This document shows, one piece after another, positions 9,031-18,524 of a DNA stretch of 30,964 nt. Each line of letters begins with the position of its first letter. Position 1 is the stretch's first letter. Source of the DNA: Chara braunii. Taxonomy: Eukaryota > Streptophyta > Charophyceae > Charales > Characeae. The notes beneath the pieces were generated by a model. It did not search any database. It saw only the letters and a list, made by a program, of their open reading frames with translations, and was not told the DNA's origin. A program made the position numbers and the translations under genes. The stretch is taken from NCBI GenBank assembly GCA_003427395.1, contig BFEA01000505.1:990935-1021898 (forward strand). The letters run 5' to 3'.

Positions 9031-9052
9031 TGGGAATAAATGAGAAGAAATG

Positions 9053-9102
9053 AATTACCTGGAGGCCTTGGAGGTTCAGTTTAATGATGACATCTCAAGG
9101 CC
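9053..9102 (+). repeat. GAATTACCTGG short dispersed repeat, copy 2
   Basis: GAATTACCTGGAGGCC, then TTTAATGATGACATCTCAA. It is a diverged copy 72 bases downstream of the first. Confidence 0.6.
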
Positions 9103-9327
9103 GATCACGTCTGTTTCTTTGGCTTTTATTTTTGGGTTTTTGGCTCGACCTCCGCCTTGCTGCCAGACTGACGCCCCCCCGTGAGCGGAATTGTACTATG
9201 CTCAGGCTGCTGTTGAGTCACGTTTCAAATGGAAGCGAACAACAAAAGCTCACTGATTTAGTGTCCCCATGGGTCCTGAATCCTGATACAAATCCTGTGC
9301 TTTTCTATTTTAAAATGGAAAATGAGT

Positions 9328-9434
9328 GGGCCCTCGAAATTGCAAAATGAGTGGCCAGATAGAGTTCTTGTAAAGGAGGGAGTTGATCTGGCTGCTCATT
9401 TAGCTATTTTGTGATTTTGAGGGCCTAGTGTGAG
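9328..9434. mobile_element. Foldback (hairpin) element, unit 1 of 2
   Basis: The left arm is GGGCCCTCGAAATTGCAAAA then TGAGTGGCCAGAT. The right arm is ATCTGGCTGCTCATTT, then ATTTTGTGATTTTGAGGGCC and TAGTGTGAG. The arms are inverted complements around a short centre containing TTGTAAAGGAGG, so almost the whole unit can fold. It is followed after 6 bases (GGTATA) by a second unit of the same design. Confidence 0.75.
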
Positions 9435-9440
9435 GGTATA

Positions 9441-9555
9441 CTCACACCAGGTCCTCAAAATCCCAAAATGAGCGGCCAGACCTTGCCCTTCCTTTACAGG
9501 GACTTGATCTGGTCGCTCATTTTGTGATTTTGCGAGTTTGAGGGACTAGTGTGAG
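9441..9555. mobile_element. Foldback (hairpin) element, unit 2 of 2
   Basis: The left arm is CTCACACCAGGTCCTCAAAA then TCCCAAAATGAGCGGCCAGA. The right arm is TCTGGTCGCTCATTTTGTGA then TTTTGCGAGTTTGAGGGACT and AGTGTGAG. The arms pair over roughly 45 bases. It is a tandem copy of unit 1, so the right arm of unit 1 can also pair with the left arm of unit 2. Confidence 0.78.
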
Positions 9556-9710
9556 CATGCGGAAGAGGATTGGAATTGATCCTCTTCCCACTTAGAAAAT
9601 ATATGGTAAACTTTGAAAAAAGGTGGTGACGGGAAAATGGCAAAATACTGAGAGGAGTGAATTGATAGCGATTCGCTCTTTTTCTGTCCCTTGGCTTGCA
9701 TGTGTCTTCT

Positions 9711-9784
9711 GCGGATCTATTTTGAGAATCTGAAAGTCTCTCACTTTGCGGATCTATTTTGAGAATCTGAAAGTCCCTCACTTG
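9711..9784 (+). repeat. 37-bp tandem duplication
   Basis: GCGGATCTATTTTGAGAATC followed by TGAAAGTC and CTCACTT occurs twice, starting at 9711 and 9748, with one base difference. Confidence 0.9.
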
Positions 9785-10218
9785 GCAAAATCTTGCTCCG
9801 CTTCTACGATACCAATCCGAAGTGTCTTTTTCTAGATGCTCGACATCTTTTGGTTTGTCTTATGATTATTTGCGGAACTTGTCTTTTGAAACACCAGTAC
9901 GTTTCCCTGCCATTTTTCTCCAACGCGCATAAAAAAAATTCTGCCACAACTTTTGGGGGTTGGCAGCCGGAGCCAAGTACCCGTGAAGGATACGTCCTCC
10001 CGTGAACTGCCGGGTAGCTCAAACTCAAAGAGCCTGGTGTACTGAGCTGGCCAAGGACTGCAACGATATGTATATATGTGCTTAGTTGGAGCTGGTGTGT
10101 GAGAATTGCCGATGCGTCCGTGGGATTGAGTGTGGTGTGGAGTTGCGTTTGGACACTACAGGTTTGCAGGGGTTGGGCGGATATCACGACCGGCATGGTT
10201 CCACTTTTGAACACCACG

Positions 10219-10288
10219 TCCTGGCTGTAGTGGTTAAGAGACTTAGCTCTTAGCGCCAAGGTCGCTGGTGTGAATCCACGCGGCTGCC
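10219..10288 (+). repeat. tRNA-like SINE head (Ser/Leu-type D arm), plus strand
   Basis: CTGGCTGTAGTGGTTAAGAG resembles the box A of tRNA-Ser/Leu, and GGTGTGAATCC resembles box B with two mismatches. It ends GCGGCTGCC. No matching acceptor stem is clear, so this is probably a tRNA-derived retroposon head. Confidence 0.45.
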
Positions 10289-10368
10289 GAAGGAGGGCTT
10301 AGGCCAGAGGTATGGATACATGTAGTCAACCAACCAATCAGCCGAAGCAAAATGGCTGGCAGCTACGG

Positions 10369-10560
10369 TTTGGCGCCCAGCAGCAGGGTGAAGAGCTTCC
10401 AGGATCAGAGATCCTTATCTCAGTAGGATGGGTGGTGGCGCTGACTTTCAGACACAGTTCTGTCATTCAGACACATGCGGACATTGTCAGTTATTGTGTA
10501 TCATGGACTTTCTTTCCACCAGGTGCTGCTCCCCACATATAGGCCGGAGCATCCGGCGGT
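10369..10560 (+). repeat. Dispersed repeat, related to 15868-16055
   Basis: Shared landmarks in order are TGGCGCC, GTGAAGAG, a CGGACA-containing block, and TTTCCACCAGGTGCTGCTCC continuing CCAC. The second copy reads TTTCCAGCAGGTGCAGCTCC at the same relative place. The similarity is patchy, so the family is old. Confidence 0.4.
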
Positions 10561-10810
10561 TATATATTAGAAAAAAAGGAGGGGGGAAACTACGCGGGAG
10601 TCGTAAAAATGAGTTATAATTGCACTACGTGCCAAGATGCAGTTTCAAATTGCAGTTCGGGCAATGTATACAATCCAGCTTTCTGGCCAGGTTGTGAACT
10701 TTATCTTGCCCCATAGTGTGATCATCCCTCGTTTTTGTGACTCTACTGAAGTTACCCCCCCCAAAAAAGGTCGAATTGTGAAGGGCCTAGATGAATGGAA
10801 TGGAAACTAC

Positions 10811-10850
10811 TGAATTACCTGGGGCTGGGCAGTCAGATGATGATATCTGA
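10811..10850 (+). repeat. GAATTACCTGG short dispersed repeat, copy 3
   Basis: GAATTACCTGGGGCTGGGCA, then GATGATGATATCTGA. It is a diverged copy of the units at 8981 and 9053. Confidence 0.5.
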
Positions 10851-11224
10851 GTGTGCGGCGTTCTCTCAACGAAGAAAAACGAAGTCAGCGGAGGAAGGTT
10901 TTTGTTCGTCTGCAAAATTTTTGACTGACCCTCTTCGCTGTCCGAAAGGGTTGGCTTCCTAAGGCTGTTGCTCTTTTTTCTAGTTGAGGAAAACAAGAAA
11001 AGAAAGAGAGGGATGGGAACACAGCAGGCAAATTTAGTATGCGCATGAAAGATCTCAGGGAAGCATATCTCCTTATGGCAGAGGAGCCGAAGGAAGTTAT
11101 ATCTATGGGACCTCTTCCCTTAACCTCTCTGTCTCTCCCTCCGCCCTTTCCCAGTCTGGCAGTCAGTCTTCGTCCCTTTTCCAGCTCTGCCCTTTTGCAG
11201 TCTGGCAGAGTTCTTCCCTTTTGC
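10851..11224. other. No recognised gene; pyrimidine-rich before the gap
   Basis: I see no coding evidence. The last ~110 bases are CT-rich and contain CAGTCTGGCAG twice. Any frame running on from here enters the gap and cannot be judged. Confidence 0.5.
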
Positions 11225-12097
11225 NNNNNNNNNNNNNNNNNNNNNNNNNNNNNNNNNNNNNNNNNNNNNNNNNNNNNNNNNNNNNNNNNNNNNNNNNNNN
11301 NNNNNNNNNNNNNNNNNNNNNNNNNNNNNNNNNNNNNNNNNNNNNNNNNNNNNNNNNNNNNNNNNNNNNNNNNNNNNNNNNNNNNNNNNNNNNNNNNNNN
11401 NNNNNNNNNNNNNNNNNNNNNNNNNNNNNNNNNNNNNNNNNNNNNNNNNNNNNNNNNNNNNNNNNNNNNNNNNNNNNNNNNNNNNNNNNNNNNNNNNNNN
11501 NNNNNNNNNNNNNNNNNNNNNNNNNNNNNNNNNNNNNNNNNNNNNNNNNNNNNNNNNNNNNNNNNNNNNNNNNNNNNNNNNNNNNNNNNNNNNNNNNNNN
11601 NNNNNNNNNNNNNNNNNNNNNNNNNNNNNNNNNNNNNNNNNNNNNNNNNNNNNNNNNNNNNNNNNNNNNNNNNNNNNNNNNNNNNNNNNNNNNNNNNNNN
11701 NNNNNNNNNNNNNNNNNNNNNNNNNNNNNNNNNNNNNNNNNNNNNNNNNNNNNNNNNNNNNNNNNNNNNNNNNNNNNNNNNNNNNNNNNNNNNNNNNNNN
11801 NNNNNNNNNNNNNNNNNNNNNNNNNNNNNNNNNNNNNNNNNNNNNNNNNNNNNNNNNNNNNNNNNNNNNNNNNNNNNNNNNNNNNNNNNNNNNNNNNNNN
11901 NNNNNNNNNNNNNNNNNNNNNNNNNNNNNNNNNNNNNNNNNNNNNNNNNNNNNNNNNNNNNNNNNNNNNNNNNNNNNNNNNNNNNNNNNNNNNNNNNNNN
12001 NNNNNNNNNNNNNNNNNNNNNNNNNNNNNNNNNNNNNNNNNNNNNNNNNNNNNNNNNNNNNNNNNNNNNNNNNNNNNNNNNNNNNNNNNNNNNNNNN
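11225..12097. other. Assembly gap (873 N)
   Basis: A continuous run of N. Open frames that appear to cross it are artefacts. Confidence 0.99.
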
Positions 12098-12440
12098 AGT
12101 AAAGTGCGAGTATGCCCTGAGTGTACTGGTATGATGTCTCTGTCTCCGCACCCTCATCTGAACATATGTTGCGTACTGTCAGCTTTTTTTTTTTAATAAA
12201 GCAAAAAAGTAATCCTGTAGGGATGGCCCCTTTAACAGCCTGACATTTCCCTGGGCCTGCAGCGGTATACATGCAGGTAGTAGAAATCGGTGGTAGTGCG
12301 AAACTCCTGATCCTGTGGGCGTTAGCAACAAAATTGTGCTCGTAATTTTATCTGTTATCAGAAGTCAAAAGCAGATGGCATAGGCATAGAGTGCTGAGCG
12401 GTTGGGGAAAAATAATACAAATGACTTGAATAAATATCAG

Positions 12441-12463
12441 GATTAAAAAATAAAATAAAATAA

Positions 12464-12509
<46 letters not shown>

Positions 12510-12510
12510 T
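12441..12510. repeat. (AATA)n/(AAT)n microsatellite
   Basis: Four AAAAT-type units lead into about 13 AAT triplets. The tract is bordered on both sides by ATCAGGAT, a possible short target duplication around an A-rich tail. Confidence 0.9.
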
Positions 12511-12626
12511 CAGGATGGTAAATGCCCTCCATGCCCCAGATGGCGCAGACAGTGAGTTTTGGTTTTGTGCTCCAGGGGCAGCAAAACCATGAGGGTTGTG
12601 AATATGCCTGTGGGGGCAGAGGTGGT

Positions 12627-12776
12627 TTAAACCACCAGTACTCCTGACTATCAGCCGTGGGGAAAAAGTAGAAACGTTTCTAGTCGGATGAATTTGGGCG
12701 CTCCTGAGTAGCCAGTACGTTTCCTGAAATTGTGGCTTGTTAACGGGTATGACTTCAGCAAGTACTGGTGGTTCAA
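12627..12776. mobile_element. Miniature inverted-repeat element, TTAA type
   Basis: TTAA (12627-12630) is followed by ACCACCAGTACT. The right end is AGTACTGGTGGT, then TCAA (12773-12776). The body is 142 bp with 12-bp perfect terminal repeats. The right flank differs from TTAA by one base. The bases just left, GGTGGT, make a palindrome with the left end across the TTAA, as if another copy ended there. Confidence 0.65.
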
Positions 12777-12923
12777 AGGACCAGTACACCACACATAGGC
12801 CCAAGGATATCAGCATGAAACCCGCACTTTGGAGGTTGTTATTTCAACGGCGCCTCACGCACTGAGTTTTGCTTGTGGCAACAAAAACTTTCTGCGAGGC
12901 TGGGCCGTGTACTAGCGGTTTAA
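12777..12923. mobile_element. Possible further miniature element in cluster
   Basis: The left end GGACCAGTACACCAC (12779) and the right end GTACTAGCGGT plus TTAA (12909-12923) resemble the family termini. The interior differs from the other copies. The assignment is tentative. Confidence 0.35.
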
Positions 12924-12951
12924 GCCTGCCAGAAAATGCCTGGGGAGACGG

Positions 12952-13136
12952 AGGTGGCAGTACACGGCCCCAGCATTGTGTAGAAATCTTTCATCACATA
13001 TGAAAATTTCGGAGGCTTGGGGACACTGGACCACAATGGCTGGCTGCGCCAGCCAAAAAAAGGAAAGTTGTGCTGCTAGCAGTTTGGCAAACCTTGGTGC
13101 GCAGTGGAAGGTCACCAGGCCCGGGTGTACTGGTGG
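12952..13136. mobile_element. Miniature inverted-repeat element, related to 6675-6850
   Basis: The left end is GGTGGCAGTACACGGCCCC and the right end is GGCCCGGGTGTACTGGTGG, flanked by GTAA. The interior from 13008 matches 6718-6850 (TTTCGGAGGCTTGGGG, GGACCACAATGGCTGGC). This gives two copies with shared interiors plus family ends. Confidence 0.6.
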
Positions 13137-13144
13137 GTAAAGAC

Positions 13145-13870
13145 GGGTCTCGCACTTGCACTTATATATGTGACTTTCTGGAGGGAGCTTAGTCTTTTTT
13201 TTGTTTTTCCCCAAAACTTTGTATATGGGAAAACCCACTCAATGAGGTGATAAGAGCAGCCTTGTTAAGTGGGCCCCAGCGTCAAAGGCTCTGTCTATTG
13301 GTGTGGAGCTGCACCTGCTGAAAATCAGGTCCTATCTCTGTACTGATATGACGAGTGTCAGCTGGAAAACGGGTCCAGCGTCCCTACAGAATGATTTGTG
13401 GAAATGGGTTAATGTGCATCCAGTACTATGTGGTTATGTTCATACAGACTGTATCGGTTATATGGAGCCAAATCCCATTTCCACCATATCTGCCATGTCT
13501 CTCTAGACAGCAGAGGCATTGATTACTTCCCAGCAACAGGGAAGGATTGACCTCTTGCCATTGCCGCCAAACCCTAATGAAAAGCATCCCCATCAAACAC
13601 CCTGACAAACAATCATCCATCAGCCCAAAAAACTATCATCAGACACGGAGCAAACAGGTCAACCATACTAAACCCTAAACAGTCCACCTCCTGCCTGAGG
13701 GGCGACCAGCACCCATTCTTGATTGAAATTGCGGGCCGGGCAACTCTAATCGATATTGACTATCCTATTCCTATCCACTGTCAGACATCGAGGAGCTATT
13801 CCACATCGAGATTGACGGGGTGAAGGAGAATAAGACGCTTTTTTTCAACCCCAATCCCCTCCCCGGCATC
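13145..13870. other. No recognised gene
   Basis: Short frames only, and no family recognised. The 3' part (13750-13870) continues as the low-confidence tail of minus-strand frames that enter the microsatellite. Confidence 0.4.
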
Positions 13871-13874
13871 CTCA

Positions 13875-14048
13875 TCAGAACCCGGAATCTCTCCCTCCGT
13901 ATTGGTGATGAAATTGTTTGCACGAACAACGCTGCTGGTCCCGCGCTGCCACGATCGTTGTCGCCAGTGTTGATATCGTCATTGTCATTATTGTTGTTGC
14001 CACTGTAGCCGCCACCGTCGTTGTTGTCGTCATTGTTGTTGTTATTGA

Positions 14049-14093
<45 letters not shown>

Positions 14094-14317
14094 CGCTGTT
14101 GTTGTTGTTGTCGCTGTTGTTGCTGTTGTCGCTGTTGTTACAGTCACCATCAGCCCTGCCCATGCCATCGTTGTATTGATGGCAATGTTTCTGTTATTGT
14201 TGCTACTGTCAGTTTTACTCCTGCCGTTGTCATCATCACTATCGATGTCAGTGTTGTTGACCTTGTTGACGTCGTTGTAGTTGTTGTTGTTGTTGTTGTT
14301 ACTGTTGTTGCTGTTGC

Positions 14318-14357
<40 letters not shown>

Positions 14358-14765
14358 GATGCTGTAGCCACCGTTATCTTTGTCGCTGCCAGTACCTCTT
14401 CCATTCCGGTCTCGTCCGATGTTGTGATCGGCCTCCAATCCGCCCTTCAGCCAGTCATCCTTCTCCCATCTCACCCATCTCGCCCATCTCGCCCACCCCT
14501 GCTGACCCTCCAACAAATGGCGATCTATCTCTCCTACCTCGCTCGTTTTGCCCACCCCCTGCTGACCCTCCAACATATTGCGTAGATAGCGACCCTTCGT
14601 GAAGAGGGCTTTGCAGATTCCCATCATCTCATCCGCCCGCTTCCAGTCGATGTAGGCTTCGAGCTGGGGATCCGGCCCCTCAGTCTTATGTCCTTGCTGG
14701 ATATAATTGTTGCATGAGGGTATCCAAAGAGGTACCTTATGATATCTGATCTGTAACGGGGAATT
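13875..14765 (-). CDS. Candidate exon of an unknown gene with poly-Asn/Thr tract
   Basis: On the minus strand a frame is open from just after TAG (14766-14768) to 13875, about 297 codons. The first ~135 codons lie outside the microsatellite and look like ordinary protein: YHKVPLWIPSCNNYIQQGH, QLEAYIDWKRADEMMGICKA, LFTKGRYLRNMLEGQQG. LEGQQG recurs twice. A plausible 3' splice site (pyrimidine-rich tract, then CCCCGTTACAG) precedes ATCAGATATC at 14750, so this may be an internal exon rather than a start. It then runs into Asn- and Thr-runs encoded by the GTT/TTG microsatellite, where repeat slippage makes the frame uncertain; a donor-like GAG/GTACTG lies near 14396. I do not recognise the family. 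Confidence 0.4.
13985..14357. repeat. Long imperfect (GTT)n microsatellite
   Basis: GTT/TTG triplets dominate two blocks (about 14028-14140 and 14280-14357) with interspersed GTC and GCT. All frames on both strands stay open, giving poly-Val/Leu on plus and poly-Asn/Thr/Gln-type readings on minus. Confidence 0.92.
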
Positions 14766-14768
14766 CTA

Positions 14769-15867
14769 GGGCACCCAAAAGGGGGTAGGGAGTGTTACTG
14801 GATTGTTGCAGCAGTGGGTGGCTGGCAGATTAAAGGTACGGGATAGGTTGAGGAAGTAGGGAACGTGGAGGCAAGTGACTGGTCGGACGATGACATCATG
14901 GAGAGGTGAAAATTGAAATGTGGGCCCTCAACTGCTCTTCCCTACGCGAACGTAGTTGTCGTAGAATGACAAAGTTCCGATGGTGGCAGGGCACCTCCGT
15001 GATGTGGTGGCTCGTCCCTCTGGCTTGCATCCTTTGTAAGGGGCTGCGAATGAAGCGCGGAATTCTGTTTGGACGGACCAAGATCCTTCTGGTATTTATG
15101 TTGACAGTAAACCTGTCTGAGCATATGTACTGCCTGGAGCTCATCAAGTGGGGCCCGGCTTCTGCTGAAAGTGAGTTGAAAGCCACTGTTGCTGCATGGA
15201 TATCTAGGCTTTGTGGGGCCGCAAAGCCCCACAATGCGACTCCGCTCCCCACGAAAAGATTGGAGCATCTTTGTTCCAAAAAAAAAAGAAAAGAACTCTC
15301 CGCGGGCCCGAGAATCAGCTGCTACAGTCCCTTTTTCTCCCCTCATAAATGCATGTCCAGTGTTTTAAGGTGTTGGTAGAAGACGCATGTTTTGAGGGGG
15401 GAAAAAAAGGTGTTGGTAGATGAAGCTGAAAAAGGTTGCAGGTTATAGAAATGTGCAACTGACAGGTGCGAAGACTCCAGCATGAGACAATCAAGATTGT
15501 CAGTGTCAGAATCTCTCAGACAGGAATAGTAATAAGAATATGAGGGGTCGTTAAGGGGACAATCATAGACGGAGAGAGGAAATGAGGACGATTATCTCGG
15601 TCTGTCCCAGGTATGTGTATATTTTAATAAATATTTAATAATATTTTTGTAAATTTTGGACCGTTTCCCGATTATTATGGGTCATCCATGCAGACGGGAG
15701 TAAATATTGAAGTCGAGCGGCCATTTATCTAGCAGGAGAGATGGGGAGCACAAGGAAAGGAAAAGCTGGGAGGAGGGCGCCCACCCACCTTGAACTGCAA
15801 TTATGGAGCTCTGATTTTATTTGTCAGTTCGTCTTTCTGGAATCACGCACAGGCTAGAGTAGAATAG
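14769..15867. other. No recognised gene
   Basis: Two overlapping opposite-strand frames (14906-15379 plus, 14896-15279 minus) show no recognisable motif. GGTGTTGGTAGA occurs twice (about 15369 and 15409). An AT-rich palindromic stretch lies at about 15622-15650. Confidence 0.4.
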
Positions 15868-16055
15868 AGTATCTGGCGCCTGAATAAGTGAAGAGGTCTA
15901 TGTGGTCCACCCGGGCTGGCTACATGAACAGTTTTGAACTTTTTGTCTCGGACAATATTTGTTGGTATAAGGGATGCTGGACCCGATTTCCAGCAGGTGC
16001 AGCTCCCCACGAATAAGATCGGACTCATCGGAGCCATCAAACTTCGAAAAAAAAA
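15868..16055 (+). repeat. Dispersed repeat, related to 10369-10560
   Basis: It contains CTGGCGCC, GTGAAGAGG, CTCGGACAAT and TTTCCAGCAGGTGCAGCTCC, then an A-run. The order is the same as in the other copy, with strong divergence between. Confidence 0.4.
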
Positions 16056-16886
16056 AACGCTTGGAGGAAGTTGGCATACGAAGGGGACACTACCTTTTTT
16101 ATATCATGGGTCAATCGACCTCATCTCTCTTCCTTTGGGCAAATATCTTCAGCAAATTTGAAGGATCATGAGAAGGGAGAAAAGTAGCAAAGGAAGGAAA
16201 GGAGTGGTAGGCAGTGAAAAAGTCTTTTTTTTTTCTTTTTCATTGTAAGCCCAGGTTTTTGTCGAGGTGGGATATCAATGACAGTCGTCTTCCGAGCTCA
16301 ACCCTATAGGGTATCATATATATGAACTGTGTCCTAACTTCCTAAGACCTCTTTTTTGTTATACTATAGCAAGCTGAGCCTACAGTGGTGCCGTCTTAAA
16401 GTCCTGTTCGTATGCGACCGGTAGGGACAACTTATCCAGAAAAATTCCATGCCAGTCAGTTGCAGTACTGATGTTTTGTTTTTTCTAGTGCCAGAATGGT
16501 AGCCTCTCAGTCCGCTCAGTCTGAGAAAGCTGAGGAATCTAGAAGGGGTGGTTTTGTTCTTGAGACACTTTGATGTGATCGTTGTGATGATGTATAAAAT
16601 GAAATGAGCCCCACACTAGAGATTGTCGGAGTCTGGCGTTTCTTTTTACCACCGAATGAGAATGTCTGCCTGGTTTCGTCAGCACCTTTATAAATGTCCT
16701 TAATGCTTTTGCGGAAGCATCTGTGTAGTGAGATGATTGGAGCACTGTGCTGACTGCCCTTCACGAATGGAGATAAGCTGTTGTGGCTCTGGACAGATGG
16801 CAGTAGTCCCCCTGATGCCCTCCCCTGATGCCTTCCACAGACAGACTCATAGTTCCCTTGACAGATCCAGAGGGTTCCCATGATTA
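16056..16886. other. No recognised gene
   Basis: I see no supported coding region. There is a T-rich run at 16224-16240, and otherwise unassigned sequence. Confidence 0.4.
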
Positions 16887-17095
16887 TATGCTTCTGATCA
16901 ATTTTGGCATTGACAGTGAAAACACAGAAGAAAAAAAAAGAAAAAAAAAAGAAAAGAGAACAAAAAAAAGAAAAAAAAGAAAAAAGAAAGGAAAAAAAAA
17001 ATGAAGAAAAAGAAATAAGAAAAACAAGTATGCTTCTCATCAATTTTGGCATTGACAGTGAAAAAAAAAAAAGAAAAAAAAAAAAGGAAAGAGAA
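16887..17095 (+). repeat. Duplicated 36-bp segment with A-rich tails
   Basis: TATGCTTCTGATCAATTTTG then GCATTGACAGTGAAAA occurs at 16887-16922 and again, with one difference, at 17029-17064. Each is followed by A/G-rich runs of 30-100 bases. The tails run up to the start of the LTR at 17096. Confidence 0.85.
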
Positions 17096-17430
17096 TGTGA
17101 GGAAAGAGCCCTCAAGTGGGCCTATCAGACGTCACATTGTTCTGGGCTAAGGCCCCAGCACGCAAAGTGCCCGCCTTAACGCGCGAGTGTCACTAAGGTG
17201 CGTCGTACAGTTGGCCCAGGCCACGAAAGTTGTGCCTGGGTATATACACACAAAGCAGGGCCGATACATTGAGAAGCAGGCCGTCGTCCTTTGGGAAAAG
17301 CAGTACTGCCGACACATCTATCCGGGGCCCCTGCACAGATACAGCCAACAGCCAGGCCGTGCCCAACTGAAAAGGGCCCAGGCCCTCATTGTAAGTCTCG
17401 GGCCTGGGCACAGGGTCTGGGGCCCAACCG

Positions 17431-17448
17431 GAAGCTTCTGGAAGCTTC
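17431..17448 (+). promoter_or_regulatory. Perfect four-block heat-shock-element-like motif in 5' LTR
   Basis: GAAGCTTCTGGAAGCTTC matches GAAnnTTCnnGAAnnTTC exactly, the plant heat shock factor recognition pattern. It contains the palindrome CTGGAAGCTTCCAG when read through to 17451. The match is direct; heat response is inferred. Confidence 0.6.
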
Positions 17449-17609
17449 CAGCCAGGCCACACGCAGCATCCAAGAGGCTGACACTTCCGTAAAGGAAGTG
17501 AGGCAGCCCAGGCCAGGCATTCTGGCTGGTGCAGGCAATGCGGAAGTGCTGCTGCGCTCTCGCATGACGCTGCGCTGCTGCCAAGGGCGCTGACGGAGCG
17601 TGAGAGGTG

Positions 17610-17751
17610 AGGTGGGGCGCTGCAGGGCAGCGGGGCGCAGGCGGCCATAGCCGGGCTGCTGGTCGCCAAGGGGGTACAGCAGGTGGGGCGCTGCAGGGCA
17701 GCGGGGCGCAGGCGGCCATAGCCGGGCTGCTGGTCGCCAAGGGGGTACAGC
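17610..17751 (+). repeat. 71-bp perfect tandem duplication inside 5' LTR
   Basis: The unit begins AGGTGGGGCGCTGCAGGGCA and ends AAGGGGGTACAGC. The copies are at 17610-17680 and 17681-17751. The LTR of copy A has one unit, and the 3' LTR of copy B has one diverged unit. Confidence 0.95.
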
Positions 17752-18164
17752 GGGCGATGAGGTGGTCTTCAGGGAAGGAGGCGCTGTGTGGGGTAATCAA
17801 GGTCTGAGTGAGGGTGACGAGATACGTACCTGGTGCATGAAGAGAGGTCGGCTATGGTGTCGGCAGTCATGTACATTGGTCTTCAAGTGTCGAAGTGTGC
17901 CTGTTGCGTGAACCAGCTGTGAAGTTGGCTAATCGAGTAGAGTAGACTGGGCGCTGGGCGCCAGACAGCAGAGAACAACTTTGGATACTGTGTTGGTGTG
18001 GCCTACGGGCTTGAACATTGGCTCTCTACTTCATTGTATTGCTTTATATGGATGGTTCCTCGGTGCATTTTGTACTCTCTGCTTTGACACGACTACTTGG
18101 ACAGCTGTGTGATTTTGCAAATCTGGTTTTCTGTATATCGTTCACACTCATATTCCTTGCAATT

Positions 18165-18176
18165 TGGTATCGGAGC
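18165..18176 (+). promoter_or_regulatory. Primer binding site 1 (initiator tRNA-Met type)
   Basis: TGGTATCGGAGC lies 4 bases after the LTR end. It matches the plant initiator-Met PBS TGGTATCAGAGC at 11 of 12 positions. It primes minus-strand cDNA synthesis. Confidence 0.85.
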
Positions 18177-18512
18177 TGGTTGGTGATCGCCGCTTACCTG
18201 GCACCTGCGACATTGTTACTTGGTTCGCTGATGATGCTTCATGTGCAGTAATGATACTATGACGCTGGTTTGAGATAGCGGGGCCTAGGTGGAGAGGCCG
18301 GCCGCTCCAGACAGCAGAGAGCGACTTTGGACATTGTGTTGGTGTGGCGCCTACGGGCTTGAACATTGGCTCACTACTTTATTGTATTGCTTTATATGGA
18401 CGGTTCCTCGGTGCGTTTTGTACTCTCTGCTTTGACACGACTACTTGGACAGCTGTGTGATTTCGCAAATCTGGTTTTCTGTATATCGTTCACACTCATA
18501 TTCCTTGCAATT

Positions 18513-18524
18513 TGGTATCGGAGC
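18513..18524 (+). promoter_or_regulatory. Primer binding site 2 (duplicate)
   Basis: An identical TGGTATCGGAGC, 4 bases after a duplicated LTR terminus (CA at 18508-18509). Confidence 0.85.

Larger units (their letters stand above)
17096..18161 (+). repeat. 5' LTR of copy B (1066 bp)
   Basis: It starts TGTGAGGAAAG and ends ATTCCTTGCA. Relative to the other LTRs it lacks ~107 bases between GTGCCCGCC and AACGCGCGAG (near 17175) and carries a 71-bp tandem duplication (17610-17751). It contains a perfect heat-shock-like element and a TATA-like TTTATATGG near 18042. Confidence 0.9.

Noticed and set aside
9001-9110. C/D-box snoRNA suggested by ATGATGA motifs
   Set aside because: No convincing D box (CTGA) or terminal stem at the right distance; the motif belongs to a repeated segment.
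11039-12272. Long open frames of 293-385 codons on both strands
   Set aside because: They run through the 873-base N gap; only the short ends are real sequence.
13918-14280. 120-codon valine-rich plus-strand frame resembling a membrane protein
   Set aside because: It is the GTT microsatellite read in one frame.
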